Source: Pseudomonas sp. MRSN 12121
GTDB lineage: Bacteria; Pseudomonadota; Gammaproteobacteria; Pseudomonadales; Pseudomonadaceae
Direction: 5' to 3'
DNA: 64,000 nt
Assembly: GCF_000931465.1 (NCBI RefSeq)
Contig: NZ_CP010892.1
Coordinates: forward strand, 5,293,388 to 5,357,387
Shown here piece after piece: positions 1-8,027 of the stretch. Every line of letters begins with the position of its first letter. Position 1 is the first letter of the stretch. Position numbers and translations under genes: made by a program. The notes beneath the pieces are model-generated. The model was not told the DNA's origin, did not search any database, and saw only the letters and a list, made by a program, of their open reading frames with translations.

Positions 1-193
1 ACGCGGCGAAAGCACCAGACAGTTCGTACAGCTCACCGTAGGTGAGTGTCTTGCCGAGGTTGCTAAAGGCCGGCTTGTTGGCAAAGCGTTGGCAGGACTG
101 CTTCAACACTGCCTGAATGTTCGGATACTCGTCGGGATTGATTTCGGCAGCAATCCCAGCTGGGTATTTATCCTTCCAAAAGTCTTCGATCAT
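1..193 (-). CDS. fadD1: Long-chain fatty acid--CoA ligase, N-terminal part (FadD1)
   Basis: Partial gene: the window holds only the first 64 or so codons, and the rest lies beyond base 1. The product begins MIEDFWKDKYPAGIAAEI and continues with the AFSNLGKTLTYGEL stretch typical of Pseudomonas acyl-CoA synthetases. It closely resembles the N-terminus of the next gene (MQPDFWNDKRPAGVPVDI). Pseudomonads usually carry fadD2 and fadD1 in tandem, which is the arrangement here. The enzyme would activate exogenous fatty acids with ATP and CoA at the inner membrane. The start is the ATG whose complement is at 191-193. The family is clear; the remainder of the protein is unseen. Confidence 0.88.
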   Translation of the reverse strand, partial: MIEDFWKDKYPAGIAAEINPDEYPNIQAVLKQSCQRFANKPAFSNLGKTLTYGELYELSGAFAA

Positions 194-293
194 GGAAGCC
201 CACTCCTCAGCAACGCGAATTCGTCAGCGCATTCGATGCGATTATTATTGGTGTCTTTTGTTGGTGAGTCTGGCTGTTTAGATAGGCCGAGAA

Positions 294-374
294 GTCACAA
301 AGCGCGCCGAGAGTAGCAGCTTTGCCAAAGGCCGCCTAGAGCCAAAAAAGACCCATGCAGTCACCTTTGTGACT
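294..374. promoter_or_regulatory. Candidate operator: nested GTCAC/GTGAC inverted repeats
   Basis: GTCACAAAG at 294-302 is matched by its exact reverse complement CTTTGTGAC at 365-373. The second arm also lies in a tight palindrome, AGTCAC-CTTT-GTGACT, at 359-374. The position upstream of fadD1 suggests a binding site for a dimeric regulator. It does not match the PsrA-type GAAAC/GTTTC pattern, so the regulator is unknown. Confidence 0.35.
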
Positions 375-460
375 CAAGAATATTTAATAGTCATTTTTAG
401 AGCAAAAATTCTAGCAGCCCGAATTCGGCTCTGGGATGGGCCTTTGCGGCCCGCAAAAGC

Positions 461-516
461 ATCGCGAGCAAGCTTCGCTCCTACAGAATCATGCAGGAGC
501 GAAGCTTGCTCGCGAT
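461..516. repeat. REP element pair (convergent)
   Basis: ATCGCGAGCAAGCTTCGCTC and its reverse complement face each other across a short spacer and form a hairpin. This is the GTAGGAGCGAGCTTGCTCGC family seen throughout this window. Confidence 0.85.
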
Positions 517-556
517 CACCGCGCCACAGCGCGCAATGGTTGGACCAGGCGCTGCA

Positions 557-2245
557 TCAGGCGATGTCGCGCAGCTCCCGGCGCAGGATCTTGCCGACCG
601 GAGTCATCGGCAACGAGTCGCGCAGCACGATGTGCTTGGGCACCTTGTAGCCGGTGAAGTTTTCCTTGCAGTAGGCCTTGAGTTCCTCGAGGCTGACTCC
701 CGATTCGCGCGCCACCACGAACAGCTTCACCGCCTCCCCCGAACGCTCGTCCGGCACCCCGATCACCGCGCAGTTGGCGACTTTCGGATGGGCCATCACC
801 ACGTCCTCGATTTCATTGGGGTACACGTTGAAACCCGAGACGATGATCATGTCTTTCTTGCGATCGACGATGCGCACGAAGCCGTCGGGATCAATCACCG
901 CGATATCCCCGGACTTGAACCAGCCCTCGGCATCCAGCACCTCGGCGGTGGCTTCCGGCTTCTGCCAGTAGCCCTTCATGATCTGCGGGCCCTTGATGCA
1001 CAGCTCGCCGCGCGCCCCCAGCGGCTGCTCGACGCCCGCATCGTCGATGACCTTGAGCGTGGTGCCCGGCACCGGCAACCCCACCGTGCCCAGCCGCGAC
1101 TGGTCGCCGTAGGGATTGGTGCAGGCCACCGGCGAAGTCTCGGTCAGGCCGTAGCCTTCGGTAATGCGGCAGCCGGTCAGTTGCGCCCAGCGCTCGGCGG
1201 TGGCCTTGACCAGCGCCGTGCCGCCGGAGTTGGTGAGCTTGAGGCTGGAGAAATCCAGGGTCTTGAACTCGGGATGATCCATCAGCGCCACGAACAGGGT
1301 GTTGAGCCCCAGCAGCGCCGAGAAACGCCACTTCTTCAACTCCTTGATGAAACCGCCGATGTCCCGCGGGTTGGTGATCAGCACGTTGTGGTTGCCGGTG
1401 ACCATCATGCACATGCAGTTCGCCGTGAAGGCATAGATGTGGTACAGCGGCAGCGGCGCGATCATCACTTCCTGGCCCTCGCGCAGCAGCGGCTGGCCAT
1501 CGGCGCCCAACTGGCCGAGGCAGGCGCGGGCCTGCTGCATGTTGGCCACCAGGTTGCCGTGGGTCAGCATCGCGCCCTTGGCCAGCCCCGTGGTGCCGCC
1601 GGTGTATTGCAGCACGGCGACGTCGTCGAGACCGGCACTCAGCGGCCTGATCGGCTGGCCACGGCCAAGGCGCAAGGTGCTCTTGAAGGCAATCGCCTGG
1701 GGCAGCCGGTAGGCCGGCACCATCTTCTTCACCTTGTCGACCAGGGTATTGACCAGCCAGCCCTTGGCGGACGGCATCAGGTCGCCCATCTTCGCCTCGA
1801 TCAGGTACTGGATGTCGGTATCGGCCAGCACTTGCTCGACCTTCTGCCCGAACAGGTTCATGTACACCAGGGCCCGCGCGCCGGAATCCTTGAACTGGTG
1901 GCGCATTTCCCGGGTGGTGTACAGCGGGTTGGTGTTGACCACGATCAAACCGGCGCGCAAGGCGCCGAACACGGCGATCGGGTAATGCAGGACGTTGGGC
2001 ATCTGCACCGCGATGCGGTCGCCGGGCGCCAGGTCGGTGTGGCTCTGCAGGTAGCCGGCAAAGGCAGCGCTGTGGCGCTCCAGCTCGGCGTAGGTCATGG
2101 TCACGCCCATGTTGCTGAAGGCCGGGCGGTCGGCGAACTTCTTGCAGGAACGCTCGAACACCTCGATCACCGATTCATAGGCACCCAGGTCGATGTCGAC
2201 AGGTACTCCGGCGGGGCGTTTGTCATTCCAGAAATCAGGCTGCAT
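557..2245 (-). CDS. fadD2: Long-chain fatty acid--CoA ligase FadD2
   Basis: A 562-residue acyl-CoA synthetase of the AMP-forming ANL superfamily. It adenylates a fatty acid and transfers it to CoA, feeding beta-oxidation. The ATP/AMP P-loop YTGGTTGLAKG lies near residue 213 and the adenylate motif GYGLTETSP near 363. The C-terminal DRKKDMIIVSGFNVYPNE hinge and the distal catalytic lysine region (TPVGKILRREL) are present, so the enzyme looks complete. An in-frame extension upstream exists, but the ATG at 2245 follows a good GAGGAT ribosome site and gives the family-typical MQPDFW start. It lies upstream of fadD1 on the same strand. Confidence 0.95.
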   Translation of the reverse strand: MQPDFWNDKRPAGVPVDIDLGAYESVIEVFERSCKKFADRPAFSNMGVTMTYAELERHSAAFAGYLQSHTDLAPGDRIAVQMPNVLHYPIAVFGALRAGLIVVNTNPLYTTREMRHQFKDSGARALVYMNLFGQKVEQVLADTDIQYLIEAKMGDLMPSAKGWLVNTLVDKVKKMVPAYRLPQAIAFKSTLRLGRGQPIRPLSAGLDDVAVLQYTGGTTGLAKGAMLTHGNLVANMQQARACLGQLGADGQPLLREGQEVMIAPLPLYHIYAFTANCMCMMVTGNHNVLITNPRDIGGFIKELKKWRFSALLGLNTLFVALMDHPEFKTLDFSSLKLTNSGGTALVKATAERWAQLTGCRITEGYGLTETSPVACTNPYGDQSRLGTVGLPVPGTTLKVIDDAGVEQPLGARGELCIKGPQIMKGYWQKPEATAEVLDAEGWFKSGDIAVIDPDGFVRIVDRKKDMIIVSGFNVYPNEIEDVVMAHPKVANCAVIGVPDERSGEAVKLFVVARESGVSLEELKAYCKENFTGYKVPKHIVLRDSLPMTPVGKILRRELRDIA

Positions 2246-2454
2246 TGTTCTTATCCTCGTTACCTGAGTTGTCCGACCGCTTGCCTGACGCCAGCGAAGC
2301 GGGGCTCTGCGGACGTTAGCAGCTATGGCGAACGGGGCAAATACGGGCGGGCGCGTCATTGATCACGTGAATCTTGCCGCCATGGCGCACACGGATCGGA
2401 CGCTACGGCGACGATGGGCTATACAATGCAACGACCCCGCGCAAAGGAATCGCC

Positions 2455-3399
2455 ATGATCCACCACTCTTTCTGGCTGACCGCGAGCGACCGTAGCCAGC
2501 TCTTCGTCAACCAGTGGCTGCCGCAGGCTCCGCTCAAGGCCGTGGTCCTCCTGGCCCACGGCATGGCCGAGCACAGCGGGCGCTACGCCAGGCTGGCGGC
2601 GGCGCTGTGCGACGAAGACTACGGCGTCTATGCGCTGGACCAGCGCGGCCACGGCAAGACCGCCGAGCACGGGGTACTCGGACACTTCGCCGACGATGAC
2701 GGCTGGTGCAAGGTGGTCGGCGACCTGGCCAGCCTCAATCAGCACATCGGCCAGCAGCACCCGGACACGCCGATCGTGCTGCTGGGCCACAGCATGGGCA
2801 GCTACATCGCCCAGGCCTACCTGCTGCACCACAGCGCCAGCCTCGACGGGGCGATCCTCAGCGGCTCGAATTTCCAGCCGGTGGCGCTGTACCGCGCCGC
2901 CCGCCAGATCGCCCGCTTCGAACGCTGGCGCCAGGGCCCCCTGGGCCGCAGCGCCCTGATCGAATGGCTGTCCTTCGGTTCGTTCAACAAGGCCTTCAAG
3001 CCCAACCGCACGGCGTTCGACTGGCTCAGCCGCGACCCGGCCGAAGTCGACAAATACGTCCACGACCCGCTCTGCGGCTTTCGCTGCACCAACCAGCTGT
3101 GGCTCGACCTGCTGGGCGGCCTGCAACAGATCAGCAAGACCGGTAACCTGGCCCAGATCGATCCGGGCCTGCCGTTGCTGGTGATCGGCGGTGAATGTGA
3201 TCCGGTGAGCGACGGCAAACGTCTCAAGGATCTGGCCGGCGCCCTGCGCGAAGCCGGCAGCCAGTGCCTGCAACTCACTATCTACCCGCAGGCGCGGCAC
3301 GAATTATTCAATGAGAGCAACCGCGACGAAGTGACGGCGGACCTGCTGGCCTGGCTAAGCCAGGCCCTGGAACACCGCCGGCCGCCGAAAACCGAGTGA
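2455..3399 (+). CDS. Alpha/beta hydrolase, lysophospholipase (monoacylglycerol lipase) family
   Basis: A 314-residue serine hydrolase. The nucleophile elbow GHSMGS places the catalytic serine at residue 113. Asp249 (ECDPVSDG) and His282 (ARHELFNE) complete a plausible triad, and an HGMAEHSGRY motif near residue 35 supplies the oxyanion region typical of PldB and monoglyceride-lipase homologues. There is no signal peptide, so it should be cytoplasmic. It is divergent from fadD2 and just upstream of a MaoC-like gene, the same neighbourhood as in other pseudomonads, which suggests a role in releasing or processing acyl chains for FadD. The ATG at 2455 follows AAAGGAA. The precise substrate cannot be read from sequence. 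Confidence 0.85.
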   Translation: MIHHSFWLTASDRSQLFVNQWLPQAPLKAVVLLAHGMAEHSGRYARLAAALCDEDYGVYALDQRGHGKTAEHGVLGHFADDDGWCKVVGDLASLNQHIGQQHPDTPIVLLGHSMGSYIAQAYLLHHSASLDGAILSGSNFQPVALYRAARQIARFERWRQGPLGRSALIEWLSFGSFNKAFKPNRTAFDWLSRDPAEVDKYVHDPLCGFRCTNQLWLDLLGGLQQISKTGNLAQIDPGLPLLVIGGECDPVSDGKRLKDLAGALREAGSQCLQLTIYPQARHELFNESNRDEVTADLLAWLSQALEHRRPPKTE

Positions 3400-3443
3400 C
3401 CCTGCTTCACACCCATTTTTTCCAAGCACAGGACTTGAGACAC

Positions 3444-3914
3444 ATGACCCAGGTGACCAACACCCCGTACGAAGCCCTCGAAGTCGGGCAGACCGCCAGC
3501 TACAGCAAGCATGTGGAAGAGCGTGACATCCAGCTGTTCGCCGCCATGTCCGGCGACCACAACCCGGTGCACCTGGACGCCGAGTTCGCCGCCGCCAGCA
3601 TGTTCAAGGAACGCATCGCCCACGGCATGTTCAGCGGTGCGCTGATCAGCGCCGCGGTGGCCTGCGAACTGCCCGGGCCGGGCACCATCTACATCGGCCA
3701 GCAGATGAGTTTCCAGAAGCCGGTGAAGATCGGCGACACCCTGACCGTGCGCCTGGAAATCCTCGAGAAACTGCCGAAGTTCCGCGTGCGCATCGCCACT
3801 CGCGTGTTCAACCAGCGCGATGAGCTGGTGGTGGACGGCGAAGCCGAAATCCTCGCCCCGCGCAAGCAGCAGACCGTCACCCTGCCGACCCTGCCGGCGA
3901 TCAGCATCGGCTGA
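3444..3914 (+). CDS. MaoC-like hot-dog-fold (R)-enoyl-CoA hydratase
   Basis: A 156-residue single hot-dog-domain protein. The hydratase-2 motif is clear: AMSGDHNPVHLD at about residues 33-44 carries the catalytic Asp/His pair and is followed by IAHGMFSGALIS. The family hydrates trans-2-enoyl-CoA to (R)-3-hydroxyacyl-CoA and can link beta-oxidation to polyhydroxyalkanoate or other acyl pools. It starts 44 bases after the hydrolase stop and is probably co-transcribed with it. An in-frame codon upstream (3396) is possible, but the ATG at 3444 follows AGGACTTGAG and gives the usual length. The specific acyl chain is unknown. Confidence 0.88.
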   Translation: MTQVTNTPYEALEVGQTASYSKHVEERDIQLFAAMSGDHNPVHLDAEFAAASMFKERIAHGMFSGALISAAVACELPGPGTIYIGQQMSFQKPVKIGDTLTVRLEILEKLPKFRVRIATRVFNQRDELVVDGEAEILAPRKQQTVTLPTLPAISIG

Positions 3915-3941
3915 GGCGCCTGTAGCCTGAACCCTGTAACT

Positions 3942-4063
3942 CTGTAGCCGCTGCCGAGCCTTGGCGAGGCTGCGATAGGACCGCAGGTCCTCCGGCGGCC
4001 TCAAGATCCTGCGCCCCCTTCGGGGTCGATCGCAGCCTCGCCAAGGCTCGGCAGCGGCTACAG
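3942..4063. repeat. Inverted repeat, CTGTAGCCGCTGCCGAGC family, copy 1
   Basis: Long arms CTGTAGCCGCTGCCGAGC...AGGCTGCGAT and their reverse complement flank a central spacer. The same element occurs at 24656-24773 and 38730-38881. It lies between convergent genes, where it could act as a terminator or REP-like site. Confidence 0.8.
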
Positions 4064-4067
4064 GATC

Positions 4068-4141
4068 GGGTTCGGGTTCGGGTTCGGGTTCAGGATTCAG
4101 GGTTCAGGGTTCAGGGTTCAGGGTTCAGGGTTCAGGTTCGG
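4068..4141 (+). repeat. Telomere-like G-rich tandem array (GGGTTC)4 then (GGGTTCA)5
   Basis: Four perfect 6-mers GGGTTC (4068-4091) are followed by one degenerate unit (GGATTCA, 4093-4099) and five perfect 7-mers GGGTTCA (4100-4134). The nine regularly spaced GGG runs fit a G-quadruplex motif on this strand. The array ends just before the stop codon of the efflux adaptor gene. Confidence 0.9.
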
Positions 4142-4143
4142 GC

Positions 4144-5007
4144 TTATCGGCCGCCCTCTTCCACCTGCACGCTCGCCGTCATCCCGGCGCTCAGGTTGAC
4201 GCCTTCGGGCACCTTGTCGAGCCTGATGCGCACGGGAATCCGCTGCGCCAGGCGCACCCAGTTGAACGTCGGCTCCACCTCGGCCAGCAGTTGTCCGTCC
4301 GGCGTGGTGTTGCGGTCGGTGATGCCGCGGCTGATGCTTTCCACATGCCCCTGCAAGGCCTCGCCCGCACTCATCAGCCACACCTTGACCGAGTCGCCGA
4401 CCTGGATCCGCGGCAGCTTGGTTTCCTCGAAATACGCCTGCACATAGAAGGTCGAATCGTCGATCAGCGCCATCACCGACTGGCCGGCGTTCACATAGTT
4501 GCCTTCGGCCAGGCGCAGGTTGGTGATATGCCCGCTGCGCGGCGCGCGGACCTGGCTGCGCGCCAGGTTGAGCTCGGCGACCTTGGCATCGGCCTGGGCC
4601 TGGCGCAGCTCGCCGCGGGCGACGCCGGCGTTGATCTGGGCGTTCTCGCGCAGCTCGGCGCTGATCGCCTGCGGGCCGAGGCTGGCCCGGCGGCTGGCCT
4701 CGCGCTCTTTCAGGTTGAGCTGCTGCTGGCGGGTCTGCACCACCGCCTGGGCCTTTTCCAGCGCCGCCTCGAAGCGGTCGCGGTCGATGCTCAGCAACAG
4801 GTCGCCGGCTTTCACCGCCTGGTTGTCCTGGACCTTGAGCTCGCGCACCCAGCCCGACACATCGGGGGCGACTATCACCACGTCGGCGCGGATTCGCGCG
4901 TCGCGGGTCCAGGGGGTGAGCATGTAGTACTGCCACAGGTGAAAGCCGGCGAACAGCGCCGCCGCCACCAGGCACAGGGTAAACGCGATACGTACGGAGG
5001 CACGCAT
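4144..5007 (-). CDS. HlyD/EmrA-type membrane fusion protein of an aromatic-acid efflux pump
   Basis: A 287-residue periplasmic adaptor. An N-terminal membrane anchor (about residues 7-26) is followed by a lipoyl/biotinyl-like half (VSGWVRELKVQDNQAVKAGD), an alpha-helical hairpin, the second half (VRAPRSGHITNLRLAEGNYV) and a beta-barrel domain. This matches AaeA-type adaptors that pair with a FUSC pump component. It is the last gene of a three-gene operon (FUSC pump, DUF1656, adaptor), 10 bases after the DUF1656 gene. The ATG at 5007 follows AAGGAGT. The natural substrate is not visible; p-hydroxybenzoate-like acids or drugs are typical for the family. Confidence 0.88.
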   Translation of the reverse strand: MRASVRIAFTLCLVAAALFAGFHLWQYYMLTPWTRDARIRADVVIVAPDVSGWVRELKVQDNQAVKAGDLLLSIDRDRFEAALEKAQAVVQTRQQQLNLKEREASRRASLGPQAISAELRENAQINAGVARGELRQAQADAKVAELNLARSQVRAPRSGHITNLRLAEGNYVNAGQSVMALIDDSTFYVQAYFEETKLPRIQVGDSVKVWLMSAGEALQGHVESISRGITDRNTTPDGQLLAEVEPTFNWVRLAQRIPVRIRLDKVPEGVNLSAGMTASVQVEEGGR

Positions 5008-5017
5008 GAACAACTCC

Positions 5018-5224
5018 TTATAAAGGTCCGAGTACGACAGTGACCAGCGTCAGCACGCAGACGTACAGGGCCACATCGAACAGTGCTTCATGCCAGATCC
5101 AGCGTCCCAGCGGCGTCGCGCGCAACAGCATGCGCAACGCCCCGGTCAACACCAGCGCCAGCACCACATAAATCAGAAACGGGCTGAGCAACACTCCGCC
5201 CAGCGACCACTCACGCAGTCCCAT
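5018..5224 (-). CDS. DUF1656 small inner-membrane protein (AaeX-like)
   Basis: A 68-residue protein with two predicted membrane helices (about residues 10-30 and 47-66). It is the small DUF1656 component found with FUSC/AaeB pumps. The start ATG lies inside the end of the upstream FUSC gene (overlap 5211-5224), which implies translational coupling. The order here is pump, small protein, adaptor, whereas E. coli has aaeX-aaeA-aaeB. Its role in the pump is not established. Confidence 0.85.
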   Translation of the reverse strand: MGLREWSLGGVLLSPFLIYVVLALVLTGALRMLLRATPLGRWIWHEALFDVALYVCVLTLVTVVLGPL

Positions 5225-7199
5225 GGTTTTCCTCCTGCTGCCGGCACCAGGCGCGCCAGCTCCTCTGCAACTGCACCACCGCGCCCCGGGCCAGCTTCAA
5301 CGCGTCGCTGGGCGGGTGCTGTTCAAGACTGCGCAGAAACGCCGCGCTGGACTCGGCCAGCGCCTCGCCACGGCCAGCGCCCGGCCCTTGCTGCAAGACT
5401 TTCTCCAGGTGTTCCAGGTAACGCCGCTGCGAAGCGTCCGCGGGGACCTGCGCCACGGCCAGGCTCAGGCGCAGGTGCATCAGCTCGTCGCCGATATCCA
5501 GCCCCAGCAGGCCGTCGTCCCAGCGGCTGCGCGCCTGTTCCGGCAACTCCGGGTAATGCCGCGCCAATTGCAGCAGGCGATCGGCCATGCGCCCGCCGAA
5601 CCAGCTTTCCGCGCCGCGCAGGTTGCGCCGGGTCAGGCGCACCAGGTCGTGCAGGGTCGCCGCCAGCAGGCGTCGCCCATGCCACGCCGGGTCGCGCAGG
5701 ATCAGCAGCTGGAACGCCAGCACCGCGGCGCCCACGCCCAGCATCATCGCCTGGGCGCTGTTGAAGAAGTTCGCCACGTCGAAGCTCATCCGGTTCTGCG
5801 GCGAAATCAGCACAATGAAATGCAGGCAGAACGAGGTGGCCGTGGCGCCGATCTGTGGCTTGGCCATGCCCAGCGCGCCGAAAAACAACGGCACGCCCAT
5901 GGCCATCGCCAGCAGCGCGAAACTGCTCCACTGCGGCAGCAGGACCTGCCCGACCACGAAGGCCACCGGGATCGCCAGGAAAATACCGCGCAGGAAACTC
6001 ATGCCGATCTGCGCACCGTTTTCCCGGCTGGCGAACAGCCCGCAGACCACGCAGGTCAGCAGCATCGCCCCCGACGCCGCCGGCCAGGCGGTGGCCAGCC
6101 AGAAGCACGCCACGGTGAGGAACGCCAGGGCGCTGCGCGCGCCGAACAGCAGCGCCAGCGACAAGTCGCGATGGGGGGTCAGCGTGGCCGGCTGCTCGAC
6201 CGGCGCCCGGCCCTCCTCCACCGCCTGCAATGCCAGGCAAGCGGCCAGGGCGGTGTCGAGCAACAGGGCGAAACGGGCCAGGCAATAGCTTTGCGCCGAA
6301 CTGATGGCCGGGGCGTTGGAAGCGTCCAGCAACTGCGGCCGCAATACCTGCAAGGTCGCTGTGTCCTGGGCGGCGAGGGCCTGTTGCACCTGCTCCATCC
6401 AGGGTTCCAGTTGCCGCGCCTCGTCCGGCTCCAGCTGCTTCCATTGCCGGCGTACCGAGCGGGAAATGCGCAGCAGCATCAGCAGCTTCTGGCTCAGGCC
6501 GCTGATCGCCCGCGCCCGCTGCCGCCCCAGCGGGCCTTCGAACCAGGCATGTTCGCGCTGGGAATCCACGGCGACGATACGTCCGAGGATTTCCAACAGG
6601 CCCTTGCGCGCCAGCGCATCGCCGGCCAGGGTCGCGTGCGCCGCCTGCATCCCGCTTTGCCAGGCACTGCGCGCCTGGGCGCTCAACTGGCGTTCGACCC
6701 GCATGGGCCAGAGCAAGGCGCTGCTGGCGGTGGCACAGATGATGCCCAGGGAAATCTCGGTGCAGCGCGCCACGGCCTGGTCGAAGATCGACAACGGATG
6801 GGCGATGGCCGGCAAGGCGATGATCGCCACCGTGTAGCCGGCCAGCACGAAGGAATAGGACCAGGCGCTGCGCAACAGGGTCGAACTGGCGGTGCACAGC
6901 CCCAGCCACAGCGCCAGGGCCAGCAGGAACAGCCACGGCATCTGGGCGAACAGCCCCATGAACGCCACCGACATGCAGGTGCCCACCAGGGTCCCCACCA
7001 GCCGCGCCATGCCTTTTTGCAGGACCATCCCCGACAGCGGCTGGGCCACGATGATCGCGGTCATCAGCGCCCAGGACGGTTGCTCCAGCCCCCAGCGCAT
7101 GGCCAGCCACAAGGCCAGCCCGCCACCCAGCACGGTCTTGATGGCGAATTGCACAGCCGCGAGATTGGGGGCGAACAGCGCCTGCAAAGTGATACGCAC
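5211..7199 (-). CDS. FUSC/AaeB-family efflux transporter
   Basis: A 662-residue inner-membrane protein with two blocks of membrane helices (about residues 15-160 and 345-490), each followed by a cytoplasmic helical domain. This is the duplicated plan of the FUSC family (p-hydroxybenzoate efflux AaeB, fusaric acid resistance). It heads the operon with DUF1656 and the HlyD-type adaptor. The start is taken as GTG at 7199; no strong ribosome site is visible, so another nearby start is possible. A palindrome at 7266-7277 lies about 70 bases upstream and is a likely operator for a MarR- or LysR-type regulator encoded elsewhere. Confidence 0.88.
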   Translation of the reverse strand: MRITLQALFAPNLAAVQFAIKTVLGGGLALWLAMRWGLEQPSWALMTAIIVAQPLSGMVLQKGMARLVGTLVGTCMSVAFMGLFAQMPWLFLLALALWLGLCTASSTLLRSAWSYSFVLAGYTVAIIALPAIAHPLSIFDQAVARCTEISLGIICATASSALLWPMRVERQLSAQARSAWQSGMQAAHATLAGDALARKGLLEILGRIVAVDSQREHAWFEGPLGRQRARAISGLSQKLLMLLRISRSVRRQWKQLEPDEARQLEPWMEQVQQALAAQDTATLQVLRPQLLDASNAPAISSAQSYCLARFALLLDTALAACLALQAVEEGRAPVEQPATLTPHRDLSLALLFGARSALAFLTVACFWLATAWPAASGAMLLTCVVCGLFASRENGAQIGMSFLRGIFLAIPVAFVVGQVLLPQWSSFALLAMAMGVPLFFGALGMAKPQIGATATSFCLHFIVLISPQNRMSFDVANFFNSAQAMMLGVGAAVLAFQLLILRDPAWHGRRLLAATLHDLVRLTRRNLRGAESWFGGRMADRLLQLARHYPELPEQARSRWDDGLLGLDIGDELMHLRLSLAVAQVPADASQRRYLEHLEKVLQQGPGAGRGEALAESSAAFLRSLEQHPPSDALKLARGAVVQLQRSWRAWCRQQEENHGTA

Positions 7200-7265
7200 G
7201 AAAGAAACCCCGGGAAGGACAAGACAACGATAGTTGCAATAGAACCAGATTAGGTCGGCAAATTA

Positions 7266-7277
7266 TTAGCTAGCTAA
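7266..7277. promoter_or_regulatory. Palindromic operator candidate TTAGCTAGCTAA
   Basis: A perfect 12-base palindrome in AT-rich DNA with partly symmetric flanks (7262-7281), 67 bases upstream of the FUSC gene start. AT-rich TAGCTA palindromes of this kind are typical MarR-family operators of efflux operons. The assignment is an inference from position and symmetry. Confidence 0.5.
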
Positions 7278-7310
7278 CTATCATTAGTCCAGCACTAAAT
7301 GACAGGCATA

Positions 7311-7339
7311 AAAAAACGCCAGGCTGGCTGGCGTTTTTG
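7311..7339 (-). terminator. Rho-independent terminator of the DUF2383 gene
   Basis: The stem AAAACGCCAG/CTGGCGTTTT is closed by a GCTG turn, with an A/T tract on both sides. It lies directly after the stop codon of the gene at 7354-7821 and may work in both directions. Confidence 0.85.
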
Positions 7340-7353
7340 ACAGGTTCGCAGCG

Positions 7354-7821
7354 TTACGAATTGGCGCGAGCCTGGTTGCGCAAGGCTTTGACCTGATCGT
7401 GGTTGCGCTGCACGCCGTGGTACTGGCGTTCCACTACATCGCGGATGCCTACCAGGTTGTGCTTGTCGATTTTCTCCAGCGCTTCCTTGTAGGCCTTCAG
7501 CGCGTGATCTTCGCCACGCTCGGCTTCATTGAGCACCGCTTCTTCGTCCTTGCCGGTCACCAGCGACTTGAGATCGACCCACCGGCGATGCAAGTCGCCG
7601 CTGACGCTGGTGGAGGTTTCCGGGTCGCCACCCAGCGAACGCACGGTGGCCTGCAATTCGGCCGCGGCCGTGGCGCAATCGGTGGCCCGCTTGGTGAACA
7701 GCGCCTTGAGCTCGGGGTGCTTGATGTCTTGCGCGCAGGTCTTGAACCCCTCCTGACCGTCCTTACTGGTTTCGATCAGATCGTTGAGGACCGAAATCGC
7801 TTCTTTGTTCATGTCAGTCAT
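7354..7821 (-). CDS. PA2169-family four-helix-bundle protein (DUF2383)
   Basis: A 155-residue soluble all-helical protein (MTDMNKEAISVLNDLIETSK...) with the ferritin-like DUF2383 fold. Members of this family are common in pseudomonads and are often stress- or stationary-phase-induced; their biochemical role is unknown. It has no signal peptide or membrane segment. The carboxylate and histidine residues (ERGEDHALKAYKEAL, ERQYHGVQRNHDQ) are those expected of a ferritin-like bundle. It is a single-gene unit with its own terminator. The ATG at 7821 follows a GGAA-type ribosome site. Confidence 0.85.
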   Translation of the reverse strand: MTDMNKEAISVLNDLIETSKDGQEGFKTCAQDIKHPELKALFTKRATDCATAAAELQATVRSLGGDPETSTSVSGDLHRRWVDLKSLVTGKDEEAVLNEAERGEDHALKAYKEALEKIDKHNLVGIRDVVERQYHGVQRNHDQVKALRNQARANS

Positions 7822-8027
7822 TTTTCAATTCCTTCCGGGTTGGGGGAGTCATGAGAGGTAGTGCACCGCCCATGCCAGTCAGCGGAATTTAATTTTTCCT
7901 TTATTTTTCAAATAGTTAATTTTTTACCCGGTTTCTGTATCCGCGTTATTTGCATGATCTGTCATTTGGCCTGCATGCAGAATGCCTGTATTTTCCGGGG
8001 TGTTCGTCACCTCAACAGACCGTTGCC

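Larger units (their letters stand above)
194..556. other. fadD2-fadD1 intergenic region
   Basis: These 363 bases hold no convincing gene. They contain a REP pair at 461-516, an AT-rich stretch near 235-260 that could carry the fadD1 promoter, and nested GTCAC/GTGAC inverted repeats between 294 and 374. The length argues that fadD1 has its own promoter rather than depending only on read-through from fadD2. Confidence 0.5.

Noticed and set aside
369..650. 93-codon open frame between fadD1 and fadD2
   Set aside because: It runs through a REP pair and the end of fadD2 and has no plausible start region.
491..2362. 623-codon plus-strand open frame opposite fadD2
   Set aside because: It is the antisense shadow of a clear high-GC gene; its product is rich in His, Arg, Gly and Gln with no recognisable domain.
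4068..4141. True telomere or linear replicon end
   Set aside because: The array is short, internal and surrounded by normal genes with conserved Pseudomonas context.
4118..4975. Second minus-strand frame through the HlyD-type gene as a frameshifted protein
   Set aside because: The frame at 4144-5007 is intact and encodes the whole adaptor; the other is a shadow.
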